Shown here one piece after another: positions 15,601-23,884 of a DNA stretch of 64,000 nucleotides. The translations under genes were made by a program, and so were the position numbers. The notes beneath the pieces were generated by a model, which had not been told where the DNA came from, searched no databases, and saw only the letters and a list, made by a program, of their open reading frames with translations. Positions within the stretch are counted from its first letter, which is position 1; each line of letters starts with the position of its first letter. Source of the stretch: Streptomyces sp. CB00316 (GTDB lineage Bacteria > Actinomycetota > Actinomycetes > Streptomycetales > Streptomycetaceae); contig NZ_LIXI01000002.1 in the NCBI RefSeq assembly GCF_001905595.1, positions 496,001 through 560,000 on the forward strand, written 5' to 3'.

Positions 15601-17661
15601 CTGCACTCGGAGGCGGGGCTCCTGCGTCACGAGCCCGCCGTCCGCGCGGCCGCCCAGCTCTTCTGGGCGTACGGGACGGAGGAGGCCCAACGTGTCTCGT
15701 GGACCCGGCGGGCCGCTTCCCTGGCCCGCGCCCGTGACACCTTCGGGCTCGCCCCGGCCATCGCCGTGCTTCAGGAGGAGTGGGCGGCCGAGATCAGCGG
15801 GTTCGGGGATGCGGCACGGCCCGACGCCGTCGCCTCGTACCTCTTCGAGGAGCTGACCGGCGGGCCCGCCGGGTTCGTCGTGGGCACCTCGATCCGCGCC
15901 TTCCTGGACGCGTTCCACCGCGCCGCCGGCCCCGACGCGTACGGGGACGACCTCGCCGCCCTCGACGATGACCTGGCCGCCCGGAAGCAGCTCGTGGAGG
16001 GCTGGCTCATCCCGTACGCGCAGGCCTCCGGCGCCGCTCCCACCGACGGCGATGTGGCGGAGGCCGTGGCGGTGGAGCTCTGCCCGGAGCTGGAGCGGTA
16101 CGCGTGCGACGCGCCGCTCACGGAGCGGGTCGAAGGCCTCCTCGGGGACCACCCGCGCATCGGGGGTGGCGGAGTCCTCACCGTACGGATCGATGAACTC
16201 CTGTCCCGTACAGAGGAGTTCCGTACGCACACCGTGCCCGCCTTCCGTGCCTACCAGCGGCTGCGCACCTCCCTGGTGGCCGCCGAGCGCGGGCGGCTGC
16301 GGCTGGACGACCACCGGCCGCGCGTGATGTCGGCGTTCGTCCGCAACCGGCTGCTGGACGAGGTGTACCTGCCGCTGATCGGCGACAGCCTCGCCAAGCA
16401 GCTCGGCACCGCCGACGCCGACCGGCGTACCGACTCGCAGGGCCTGCTCCTGCTCGTCTCCCCGCCCGGCTACGGCAAGACGACTCTCATGGAGTACGTC
16501 GCGGACCGGCTCGGGATGGTGCTCGTCAAGATCAGCGGGCCGAATCTGGGGCGTGACGTGACGTCGCTCGATCCCGCCCAGGCGCCGAGCGCGACCGCCC
16601 GGCAGGAGATCGAGAAGATCAACTTCGCACTGGAGGCGGGCAACAACACGCTCCTCTACCTCGACGACATCCAGCACACCTCGCCCGAACTGCTGCAGAA
16701 GTTCATCCCGCTGTGCGACGCCACCCGCCGTATCGAGGGCGTCCGGGACGGCGAGCCGCGCAGCTACGACCTGCGGGGCAAGCGGTTCGCGGTCTGCATG
16801 GCGGGCAACCCGTACACGGAGTCCGGCGAGCAGTTCCGCATCCCGGACATGCTCGCGAACCGGGCCGACGTGTGGAACCTGGGCGAGGTGCTCAGCGGCC
16901 GCGACGACGTCTTCGCGCTGAGCTTCGTGGAGAACGCGCTGACCGCCAACCCGGTCCTCGCCCCGCTCGCCGCCCGCTCGCGCGACGACCTGGCGCTGCT
17001 GGTGCGCCTGGCCGGCGGCGGCGATCCGGCGGCCCGGGCCGAGCACCTGGAACACCCCTACTCAGCGCCCGAGTTGGATGCCATCCTTGCCGTGCTGCGC
17101 CATCTGCTCACCGCCCGGGACACCGTCCTCGCGGTGAACGCGGCGTACATCGCGTCCGCCGCGCGGACGGACGCGACGCGCACGGAGCCGCCGTTCCGGC
17201 TCCAGGGTTCGTACCGCAACATGAACAAGATCGCGGAGCGGATCGTGCCCGTCATGAACGACGCCGAGCTCTCCGCCGTCGTGGACGACCACTACGCGGG
17301 CGAGGCCCAGACGCTCACCACGGGCGCCGAGGCCAACCTGCTGAAGCTGGCCGCCCTGCGGGGCACGCTCACCGCCGAGCAGGCCGAGCGGTGGGCGGCG
17401 ATCACCGCCTCCTACGTCCGTACGCAGGCACTCGGCGGCCCGGACGGCGACCCGATGACCCGGGCCGTGGCCGCGCTGGGGCTGCTCGCGGACCGGATCG
17501 CGGCGGTGGAGACGGCGATCCGGCGGGCGGCGGATCCGCGCCACCTGCTGGCAGGCCCGGCTACCCAGCCGCCCACGCCCTCAGGGAATCAGCCACCCGG
17601 AGAACAGAACCGGCCAGGGCTTCAGAACCACCGTGCGAAGATCACGAACATTCCCCACTGA
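12625..17661 (+). CDS. Giant coiled-coil AAA ATPase, DUF3686/'DNA repair ATPase' type
   Basis: This 1678-aa protein starts at ATG 12625 with AGGGAG 8 nt upstream. An N-terminal helical segment leads into a large beta-rich region (about 60-430) that looks propeller-like. A long coiled-coil region follows (about 430-860), then a domain with a second beta portion (KLGRHRFAVNTQPFDLTLVPSGERLAF). Near the C terminus is an AAA+ module: Walker A SPPGYGKTT (residues 1279-1287) and Walker B LLYLDDIQ (1343-1350). This matches the family named 'ATPase involved in DNA repair' (DUF3686), whose activity is not established. It lies between a YqiK-like flotillin and a double-RCK protein, so a membrane-associated role is at least as likely as DNA repair. 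Confidence 0.85.
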   Translation: MDSDITATATVTAPQDRQGGEGDVDAGAYEVLRRRLSAQAGELVRRAEALNARRTEAFGSTELRLLATEQVRTEHASVPRDLIAVGGQLLFGFERGPGARGEAGVDDVLLVRDAGPENDAPEAHTTLLDDEGFRREFASLHRYFRDARLLRLRRVNGKLLAVFRTGADSEDIRVLRWALGADGSPGAFLDAQGERDHVFPPSHDFEWTVAGREAHVPGRHPHIAIGKGGGLFVDTLGGTLTVKVTDDTESPDGIYEEPVDEPLQSLADADVEYAEAGPLVLLRVRPYKEAAWRHLVFNSLLSTVQRLDGIGPACHRLPEDQGIIFPGGYYLTTGTAKTFDTAEELCEPVFEGAVRSPNGEDVLYVFRSRDGVRSLLLPYNLIRQEVATPLTGRGHALLDDGTLVLLRDNPDGPARVHPLQRWQTPYVSDTYAASRPAGTGPLARTGNADLVRGISDCLALAHGVRDMTPTSAVYGQLAADCARAQDRYHWLSDPELGSLAAPLGQLRTTAQQVLAEFTAVQELTRRAADALEETTTRITALVRRVRGEVPGSAAAWVERLTELRQAHGHLATISEMRYADAERIAELSARTEDDIASAAQRAVSFLAREDAFDGYHEDVSGLVADAGALATVRDASAVTDRLAAMTDGLATVTDVVAGLEIGDATVRTSILERIAEVLGGANRARATLEARRRELLSKEGRAEFAAEFALLGQAVTGALAAADSPEACDDQLARLLLQLENLESRFAEFDDFLAELAERRSEVYDAFSARKQTLQDERARRAERLAGSARRVLETIGRRVAALADLDAVHTYFASDPMVAKVRRTADELRELGDPVRAEELDGRLKAARQEAGRALRDRSELYADGGSAIKLGRHRFAVNTQPFDLTLVPSGERLAFALTGTDYRAPVTDPAFEATRPYWEQLLPSESAAVYRGEYLATRLLEERGAESLAALSEAELALHVRESAAEAYDEGYTRGVHDEDATAILRALLRLHSEAGLLRHEPAVRAAAQLFWAYGTEEAQRVSWTRRAASLARARDTFGLAPAIAVLQEEWAAEISGFGDAARPDAVASYLFEELTGGPAGFVVGTSIRAFLDAFHRAAGPDAYGDDLAALDDDLAARKQLVEGWLIPYAQASGAAPTDGDVAEAVAVELCPELERYACDAPLTERVEGLLGDHPRIGGGGVLTVRIDELLSRTEEFRTHTVPAFRAYQRLRTSLVAAERGRLRLDDHRPRVMSAFVRNRLLDEVYLPLIGDSLAKQLGTADADRRTDSQGLLLLVSPPGYGKTTLMEYVADRLGMVLVKISGPNLGRDVTSLDPAQAPSATARQEIEKINFALEAGNNTLLYLDDIQHTSPELLQKFIPLCDATRRIEGVRDGEPRSYDLRGKRFAVCMAGNPYTESGEQFRIPDMLANRADVWNLGEVLSGRDDVFALSFVENALTANPVLAPLAARSRDDLALLVRLAGGGDPAARAEHLEHPYSAPELDAILAVLRHLLTARDTVLAVNAAYIASAARTDATRTEPPFRLQGSYRNMNKIAERIVPVMNDAELSAVVDDHYAGEAQTLTTGAEANLLKLAALRGTLTAEQAERWAAITASYVRTQALGGPDGDPMTRAVAALGLLADRIAAVETAIRRAADPRHLLAGPATQPPTPSGNQPPGEQNRPGLQNHRAKITNIPH

Positions 17662-17691
17662 CCGGGAAGACCGACCCGGAAGGATCACGGC

Positions 17692-19701
17692 ATGCTGGGT
17701 TTCGTGCCCCCACTTCCTCAGCAGCCGGGACGCCCGCGGCCAGGGCGTCCTCCGTCCGCCGGCCACATGATCGTCTGCGGCGACGACGCGCTCGCGCGCC
17801 GGCTCGCCGTGGAGCTGCGCTTCGTCTACGGGGAACGGGTCACGCTGCTCCTGCCGCCCGGCCGCGACGCCAGCGGTCCCGAGACGCCGCTGACCCAACG
17901 GGGGCGCGCGGCGGCCCTGTTCGGGCGGATGTCGGCGGCGATGAACCGCACCGCCGTCCACGGAGGCGGGGGCGGCAGCGACACCAACGCCGGGGTCGAG
18001 GCCGTGCGGATCATGGAGGCGCCCGAACCCTCCGACGACGTACTGGAGGAGGCGGGCGTCGACCGGGCGGCCGCCCTCGCCCTCGTCTACGACGACGACG
18101 AGCGCAACATCCGCGCCGCCCTGACCGCCCGCCGCCTCAACCCCCGTCTGCGGCTGGTGATCCGGCTCTACAACCGCAAGCTCGGCCAGCACCTGGAGGA
18201 GCTGCTCGACCAGGCGGCCGCCGTCGCCATGCCCGGCATCGACGCGGCGCTCCTCGACGCATCCACCACCGTCCTCTCCGACGCCGACACGGCCGCCCCC
18301 GCGCTCGCCGCCACCGCGCTCACCGGCAGCAGCAAGATCATCCAGGCCGAGGGGCTGCTCCTGCGCGCCGCCGAACGCCCGCCGCCGCGCCCCGGCGAGA
18401 CCCTCGACCCCGGGCTGTGCACCCTCGCGCTGCTCTCCTCCACCACCAACGACCCGGCGGGATCGGAGGGTTCGGAGGGCAGCGGCGCCGAGGGTCCCCA
18501 ACTCCTGCCCGACGAGCAGACCGTGGCCGCCGCCGAAGGACGCGGGTCCGTCGTCCTGGAGGCGATCAGCCGGGCCGATCCGGACCGGCCCGCGACCCGG
18601 ATGGGAGGCCGGGGCGCACCGCTCGCCCAGGTCTTCTCACGCAGGCTGCGCTGGTCGGCCCTCGGCGTCGCGGTCGCCGCCGTCGCCCTGGTGGTCGCCT
18701 CGCTCCTGACCACCGAGGACACGGCGGTCCACTCCACCTACCTCACCCTGCTCGACCTGCTGGGCATGAACGACCCGGCGGAGGACGCCCCGCCGGCCCG
18801 GCAGATCATCCAGCTCCTCTCCGGCATCGCCGGGCTCCTCCTGCTCCCGCTGCTGATCGCCGCCGTCCTGGAGGCGTTCGGCACCCTGCGCACCGCCTCC
18901 TCGCTGCGCCGCCCGCCCCGCGGTCTGTCGGGGCACGTGGTGCTGCTGGGGCTCGGCAAGATCGGTACGCGTGTCCTCGTACGCCTCCGCGAGCTCGACA
19001 TCCCCGTGGTCGTCGTGGAGGAGGACCCCGAGGCGCGGGGCATCCCGCTGGCCCGCTCCATGCACGTGCCGACCGTCCTCGGCGACGTCACCCAGGAAGG
19101 CGTCCTCGAAGCGGCCAAGATCCGCCGCGCCCACGCCCTCCTCGCGCTCACCAGCATCGACACGACGAACCTGGAAGCGACGCTGTACGCACGGTCGGTG
19201 AAGCCGGACCTGAGGGTGGCGCTGCGGCTGTACGACGACGAGTTCGCCACCGCCGTCTACCGCACCCTGCGCACCGCGCACCCTCAGGCCCTGACCCGCT
19301 CCCGGTCCGTCTCCCACCTGGCCGCGCCCTCCTTCGCGGTCGCCATGATGGGCCGCCAGATCCTGGGGGCGATCCCGGTCGAGCGGAAGGTCATGCTCTT
19401 CGCCGCCCTGGAGGTGGCGGGCCACCCTCAGCTGGAGGGCCGCACGGTGGAGCAGGCGTTCCAGGCGAGCTCGTGGCGGGTCCTGGCCATCGACGCGACC
19501 CCGCCCGCCGACCGCAACCCCGACCTCGCCACACTCCCCCCGTACCCCCCGGAGGGCAGCCCTCCGCCGCCCTCCGGCCTGGTCTGGGACCTGCACCCCG
19601 GGTACGTGCTGCGCGCCCAGGACCGGGTGGTGATCGCGGCCACCCGGCGGGGTCTCGCGGAACTGCTGCGGCGGCAGCGGACGGTGCTGCCGCGACAGTG
19701 A
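17692..19701 (+). CDS. Double-RCK (TrkA-N) membrane protein, CASTOR/channel-like without K+ filter
   Basis: The product is 669 aa from ATG 17692 (AAGGA upstream), 30 bp after the ATPase. RCK domain 1 (about 23-200) begins GHMIVCGDDALARRLAVELR and lacks a full GxGxxG. Two membrane helices follow (about 320-340 and 365-388). Between them, where a K+ channel would carry TVGYGD, it reads TYLTLLDLLGMNDPAED. RCK domain 2 (about 407-550) has a canonical GHVVLLGLGKIGTRV nucleotide site with a terminal acidic pair. The architecture resembles CASTOR/POLLUX-type channels. It may sense nucleotide or redox state for the flotillin-ATPase complex rather than conduct K+. The unit is probably co-transcribed from 9394 onward. 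Confidence 0.82.
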   Translation: MLGFVPPLPQQPGRPRPGRPPSAGHMIVCGDDALARRLAVELRFVYGERVTLLLPPGRDASGPETPLTQRGRAAALFGRMSAAMNRTAVHGGGGGSDTNAGVEAVRIMEAPEPSDDVLEEAGVDRAAALALVYDDDERNIRAALTARRLNPRLRLVIRLYNRKLGQHLEELLDQAAAVAMPGIDAALLDASTTVLSDADTAAPALAATALTGSSKIIQAEGLLLRAAERPPPRPGETLDPGLCTLALLSSTTNDPAGSEGSEGSGAEGPQLLPDEQTVAAAEGRGSVVLEAISRADPDRPATRMGGRGAPLAQVFSRRLRWSALGVAVAAVALVVASLLTTEDTAVHSTYLTLLDLLGMNDPAEDAPPARQIIQLLSGIAGLLLLPLLIAAVLEAFGTLRTASSLRRPPRGLSGHVVLLGLGKIGTRVLVRLRELDIPVVVVEEDPEARGIPLARSMHVPTVLGDVTQEGVLEAAKIRRAHALLALTSIDTTNLEATLYARSVKPDLRVALRLYDDEFATAVYRTLRTAHPQALTRSRSVSHLAAPSFAVAMMGRQILGAIPVERKVMLFAALEVAGHPQLEGRTVEQAFQASSWRVLAIDATPPADRNPDLATLPPYPPEGSPPPPSGLVWDLHPGYVLRAQDRVVIAATRRGLAELLRRQRTVLPRQ

Positions 19702-19723
19702 GGCCGTTGTCGCGTTCACCTGG

Positions 19724-20782
<1,059 letters not shown>

Positions 20783-20884
20783 GGCTGGGTGTCTCCTCGC
20801 GGGTGGCGGGTGCGCGGAGGACGGCCCGAGCGGTGGGGGCTGGGATGCCCCCTTCCCGTACATCGCGCCTGTGAGAAGGCAGCG

Positions 20885-20912
20885 AAAAAGGGCCGTCCAT
20901 GGTGAACGGCCC
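20885..20912 (-). terminator. Attenuator terminator of trpS leader
   Basis: On the minus strand the 7-bp stem GGGCCGT/ACGGCCC (plus 20890-20896 and 20906-20912) is followed by five Us (20885-20889), a classical intrinsic terminator between the leader peptide and trpS. Its left arm can instead pair with GAGCGGCC just after the leader stop (8 bp with one G-U), giving a plausible antiterminator. Confidence 0.85.
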
Positions 20913-20940
20913 TGGGTTCCGTGCAGACAGATGCTGCGGC

Positions 20941-20957
20941 CGCTCCTAAGAGGAGCG
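20941..20957 (-). promoter_or_regulatory. Pause hairpin at end of trpS leader peptide
   Basis: A perfect 7-bp stem (20941-20947 with 20951-20957, CGCTCCT/AGGAGCG) with a 3-nt loop starts right after the Trp-Trp codons and includes the leader stop codon. A ribosome stalled at the Trp codons would melt it and free the downstream strand for antitermination. Confidence 0.75.
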
Positions 20958-20987
20958 CCACCAGTTTCGGCACGGTACGGAGGTCAT
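20946..20987 (-). CDS. trpS leader peptide with tandem Trp codons
   Basis: This 13-residue ORF reads MTSVPCRNWWRSS-stop. Two adjacent TGG codons precede the pause hairpin and the terminator, the arrangement of ribosome-mediated transcription attenuation. When charged tRNA-Trp is scarce (Trp starvation or TrpRS inhibition) the ribosome stalls and read-through into trpS is favoured. A -10-like TACACT (20994-20999) lies 6 nt before the ATG, so the leader mRNA is probably leaderless. Confidence 0.82.
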   Translation of the reverse strand: MTSVPCRNWWRSS

Positions 20988-20993
20988 GCGGTC

Positions 20994-20999
20994 AGTGTA
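20994..20999 (-). promoter_or_regulatory. Candidate -10 hexamer of trpS leader transcript
   Basis: TACACT on the minus strand, 6 nt before the leader ATG, would place the transcription start at or next to the ATG. No clear -35 was recognised. Confidence 0.45.
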
Positions 21000-21096
21000 G
21001 CGGCCATGGGCTTACGCGGAGGCCGCCGGCGGCGGGCGCAGACCGGTGCGCGGACGGGGCTGTACGTGGCCGCCGAGGGCATCTATTAGGTGCGCG

Positions 21097-21291
21097 GGCT
21101 CGATCACCACCGACCTGGAGACCACGAGCCCCGGCGGGGCCGACCTCACCCCGACCAAGCCGTAGCTGCTCTCCGTGCCGGCGGGCGCCGGCCTCGACGG
21201 GATCGAGCAGAGCGGTGACGCGTCCCTGCTGGGCGACTTCTTCGCCGTACTCGTGGAACCGGGCACGTCGTTCCCGATCGTGATGCCGTGA
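21097..21291 (+). pseudogene. Relic of an unidentified coding region with internal stop
   Basis: One frame reads GSITTDLETTSPGGADLTPTKP, then TAG (21163-21165), then LLSVPAGAGLDGIEQSGDAS, LLGDFFAVLVEPGTSFPIVMP and TGA at 21289. Both halves look protein-like in the same frame with Streptomyces codon use, so a nonsense mutation in an older gene is likely. The preceding stretch (LYVAAEGIY in another frame) may be more of it. The family was not recognised. Confidence 0.4.
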
Positions 21292-21364
21292 ACAGCGGTG
21301 TTCCTGGTCATCGGGTGCTGAGGGCCGGGGAATAGGCCTTGGGGGTGACCCGTTGTAGGATGTA

Positions 21365-21378
21365 GTTCAACGTTCAAC
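21365..21378 (+). promoter_or_regulatory. Direct repeat GTTCAAC-GTTCAAC upstream of monooxygenase operon
   Basis: Two adjacent GTTCAAC heptamers directly follow a TAGGAT -10-like hexamer (21356-21361), 56 bp before the monooxygenase start. The position suits a repressor operator; no regulator gene is adjacent. Confidence 0.4.
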
Positions 21379-21433
21379 CAATTGTCCCGCAGGGGCTACA
21401 CCGACCACGCGGACCACTCAGGAGGCGGGTGCC

Positions 21434-22531
21434 ATGCAGTTCGGGATCTTCACCGTCGGAGACGTCACCACCGACCCGACCACCGGCCGGACGCCGACCG
21501 AGAACGAGCGGATCAAGGCGACCCTGGCCATCGCGCGGAAGGCCGAGGAGGTCGGCCTGGACGTCTTCGCGACCGGCGAGCACCACAACCCTCCGTTCGT
21601 CCCGTCGTCCCCGACGACGACGCTCGGCTACATCGCCGCCCGCACCGAGAACCTGATCCTGTCCACGTCCACCACCCTGATCACCACCAACGACCCCGTG
21701 AAGATCGCCGAGGACTACGCCACCCTCCAGCACCTCGCGGACGGCCGCGTCGACCTCATGATGGGCCGGGGCAACACCGGGCCGGTCTACCCCTGGTTCG
21801 GCAAGGACATCCGCCAGGGCATCCCGATGGCCATCGAGAACTACGCCCTGCTGCACCAGCTGTGGCGCGAGGACGTCGTGGACTGGGAGGGCAAGTTCCG
21901 TACGCCGCTCCAGTCCTTCACCGCCACCCCGCGCCCGCTGGACGGCGTCCCCCCGTTCGTCTGGCACGGCTCCATCCGTTCCCCGGAGATCGCCGAACAG
22001 GCCGCCTATTACGGTGACGGGTTCTTCCACAACAACATCTTCTGGCCCATGGAACACACCAGGAAGATGGTGGACCTCTACCGGCGCCGTTACGCCCACT
22101 ACGGTCACGGCACCGCCGAACAGGCCATCGTGGGGCTCGGCGGCCAGGTGTTCATGCGGAAGAACTCGCAGGACGCGGTACGGGAGTTCCGCCCGTACTT
22201 CGACAACGCGCCGGTCTACGGCCACGGCCCGTCCCTGGAGGACTTCACCCGCGAGACCCCGCTGACCGTGGGCTCCCCGCAGGAGGTGATCGAGCGGACG
22301 CTGACCTTCCGGGAGGCGGTGGGCGACTACCAGCGGCAGCTGTTCCTGATGGACCACGCGGGGCTCCCGCTGAAGACGGTCCTGGAGCAGCTCGACATCC
22401 TCGGCGAGGAGGTCGTACCCGTGCTGCGTAAGGAGTTCGCCAACCTGCGGCCGGCCGGTGTGCCGGAATCCGCGCCCGTCCACCCGGCGGTCGCCGCCGC
22501 CCGTGCCTCTGCCACCCGGAAGGGGGCTTGA
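21434..22531 (+). CDS. LLM-class flavin-dependent oxidoreductase (luciferase-like)
   Basis: The product is 365 aa from ATG 21434 with GGAGG upstream. It shows the luciferase-like (beta/alpha)8 features: MQFGIFTVGDV, EVGLDVFATGEHHNPPFV, ILSTSTTLITTNDPVKIAEDYATLQHLADGRVDLMMGRGNTGPVYPWFG and TVGSPQEVIERTL. Members use reduced FMN supplied by a separate reductase to oxygenate a substrate that cannot be named here. The stop overlaps the following FMN reductase region, so the two form a two-component monooxygenase operon. Confidence 0.9.
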   Translation: MQFGIFTVGDVTTDPTTGRTPTENERIKATLAIARKAEEVGLDVFATGEHHNPPFVPSSPTTTLGYIAARTENLILSTSTTLITTNDPVKIAEDYATLQHLADGRVDLMMGRGNTGPVYPWFGKDIRQGIPMAIENYALLHQLWREDVVDWEGKFRTPLQSFTATPRPLDGVPPFVWHGSIRSPEIAEQAAYYGDGFFHNNIFWPMEHTRKMVDLYRRRYAHYGHGTAEQAIVGLGGQVFMRKNSQDAVREFRPYFDNAPVYGHGPSLEDFTRETPLTVGSPQEVIERTLTFREAVGDYQRQLFLMDHAGLPLKTVLEQLDILGEEVVPVLRKEFANLRPAGVPESAPVHPAVAAARASATRKGA

Positions 22532-22536
22532 CCTCC

Positions 22537-23196
22537 ATGTTCGCCACCACTCCTCTGCGCATCGTGGCCGTCTCGGCCGGACTGAGCCAGCCGTCCTCCA
22601 CCCGGCTGCTGGCCGACCGGCTGGCCGCCGCCACCCGTGAGCGCCTCGCGGCCGAGCAGGACCGGAACGTCGAGGTCCAGGTCGTCGAACTCCGCGACCT
22701 CGCCGTGGACATCGCGAACCACCTGGTCAGCGGGTTCCCGTCGGCCACGCTGCGGGAGGCGATCGACGCGGTGACGGAGGCGGACGGGGTGATCGCCGTG
22801 ACACCGGTGTTCACCGCCTCGTACAGCGGTCTGTTCAAGTCGTTCTTCGACCTGATCGACAACACCGCGCTGACCGGCAAGCCCGTCGCGATCGCCGCGA
22901 CGGGCGGCACGGCCCGCCACTCGCTGGTCCTGGAGCACGCGCTGCGCCCGCTCTTCGCCTACCTGCGAGCCGTCACCGTACCGACGTCCGTCTACGCCGC
23001 CTCCGAGGACTGGGGCTCCTCCGGCGACGAGTACACCGAGGGCCTGCCGTCCCGGATCCGGCGCGCCGGCGGCGAGCTGGCATCGGCGGTCCTGGGCCGC
23101 ACGGCCTCCGGTGCCTCCCGCGCGCCGGGCCTGGGCGACGGGGAGGAAGCGGTCGTGCCCTTCGAGCAGCAACTCGCGGACCTGCGGCTGGACTGA
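22537..23196 (+). CDS. NAD(P)H-dependent FMN reductase (CE1759 type)
   Basis: The product is 219 aa. ATG 22537 is used, with GGAAGGGGG about 10 nt upstream; a TTG at 22528 overlaps the previous stop but lacks spacing. It has a flavodoxin-like fold: LRIVAVSAGLSQPSSTRLLADRL (phosphate-binding loop), VIAVTPVFTASYSGLFKSFFDLID, and ATGGTARHSLVLEHALRPLFAYL. It should deliver FMNH2 to the monooxygenase encoded just upstream. Confidence 0.88.
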   Translation: MFATTPLRIVAVSAGLSQPSSTRLLADRLAAATRERLAAEQDRNVEVQVVELRDLAVDIANHLVSGFPSATLREAIDAVTEADGVIAVTPVFTASYSGLFKSFFDLIDNTALTGKPVAIAATGGTARHSLVLEHALRPLFAYLRAVTVPTSVYAASEDWGSSGDEYTEGLPSRIRRAGGELASAVLGRTASGASRAPGLGDGEEAVVPFEQQLADLRLD

Positions 23197-23305
23197 GCCG
23201 ACCGGCCCTCCCTCCCTGCCAGCCCAGCCCGATTGTCCGTTTGATTACAGTGAGACCGGATGCTGTAACGCATCTGTTCCGAGCCGCACCGAGCTGGAGG
23301 CAGAT

Positions 23306-23728
23306 ATGGGCAGGATCGTCGTGGGCGTGGACGGGTCCGATCCCTCGATCAAGGCACTGCACTGGGCCGTACGCCAGGCCGAGCTGACCCGTGACACCGT
23401 GGAGGCCGTGAACAGCTGGGAGTACCCCGCGACCAGCTGGGCCTCGATGATGCCGGGTCTGCCGGAGGACTTCGACCCGCAGGCGCTGGCGACCGCCTCC
23501 CTCAACGAGGCGCTGGAGGAGGCCCTCGGCGCCGAAGGGGCCGCCGCGGTCACCAAGGTCGTGGTCATCGGCAACCCCGCCCAGTCCCTGCTGGACCGGG
23601 CCCGGGGCGCCAACCTGCTCGTCGTGGGCGCCCGGGGCCGCAGCGGCCTCAAGGCGACGCTGCTCGGCTCGGTCAGCCTCCACGTCACGCAGCACGCGCC
23701 GTGCCCGGTGACGGTGGTACGCGACTGA
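23306..23728 (+). CDS. Universal stress protein (UspA domain)
   Basis: The product is 140 aa, a single Usp domain, from ATG 23306 with GGAGG 5 nt upstream. It opens MGRIVVGVDGSDPSIKALHWAVRQAEL and ends with the ATP-binding signature GARGRSGLKATLLGSVS (G-2x-G-9x-GS) and APCPVTVVRD. The ATP-binding type of Usp acts in the cytoplasm in stress or hypoxia adaptation. It stands as a single gene; no DevR-type box was seen in its leader. Confidence 0.93.
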   Translation: MGRIVVGVDGSDPSIKALHWAVRQAELTRDTVEAVNSWEYPATSWASMMPGLPEDFDPQALATASLNEALEEALGAEGAAAVTKVVVIGNPAQSLLDRARGANLLVVGARGRSGLKATLLGSVSLHVTQHAPCPVTVVRD

Positions 23729-23763
23729 GGGGCCCAGCTCCCGTCGCTGCGTCGGTGCCCCCC

Positions 23764-23815
23764 TTCGGCCTGGTCGTCCGGCCTGGTCGTTCGGCCTGGT
23801 CGTTCGGCCTGGTCG
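23764..23815. repeat. Four tandem copies of a 13-bp repeat
   Basis: TTCGGCCTGGTCG occurs four times head to tail (second copy has one change), just after the universal stress gene. The copy number may vary between strains. Confidence 0.85.
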
Positions 23816-23844
23816 GAGGGGGTCACCGGCCTGCCCCCGGCAAA

Positions 23845-23873
23845 AGGAGGGGCCGTTGTCAGTGGGCCCTCCT
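23845..23873. other. Hairpin before the large ATPase gene
   Basis: AGGAGGG (23845-23851) pairs with CCCTCCT (23867-23873) around a 15-nt loop. It may be the universal stress gene terminator, or it may lock an AGGAGG sequence ahead of the next gene. Confidence 0.4.
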
Positions 23874-23884
23874 ATCGTGTGGTC

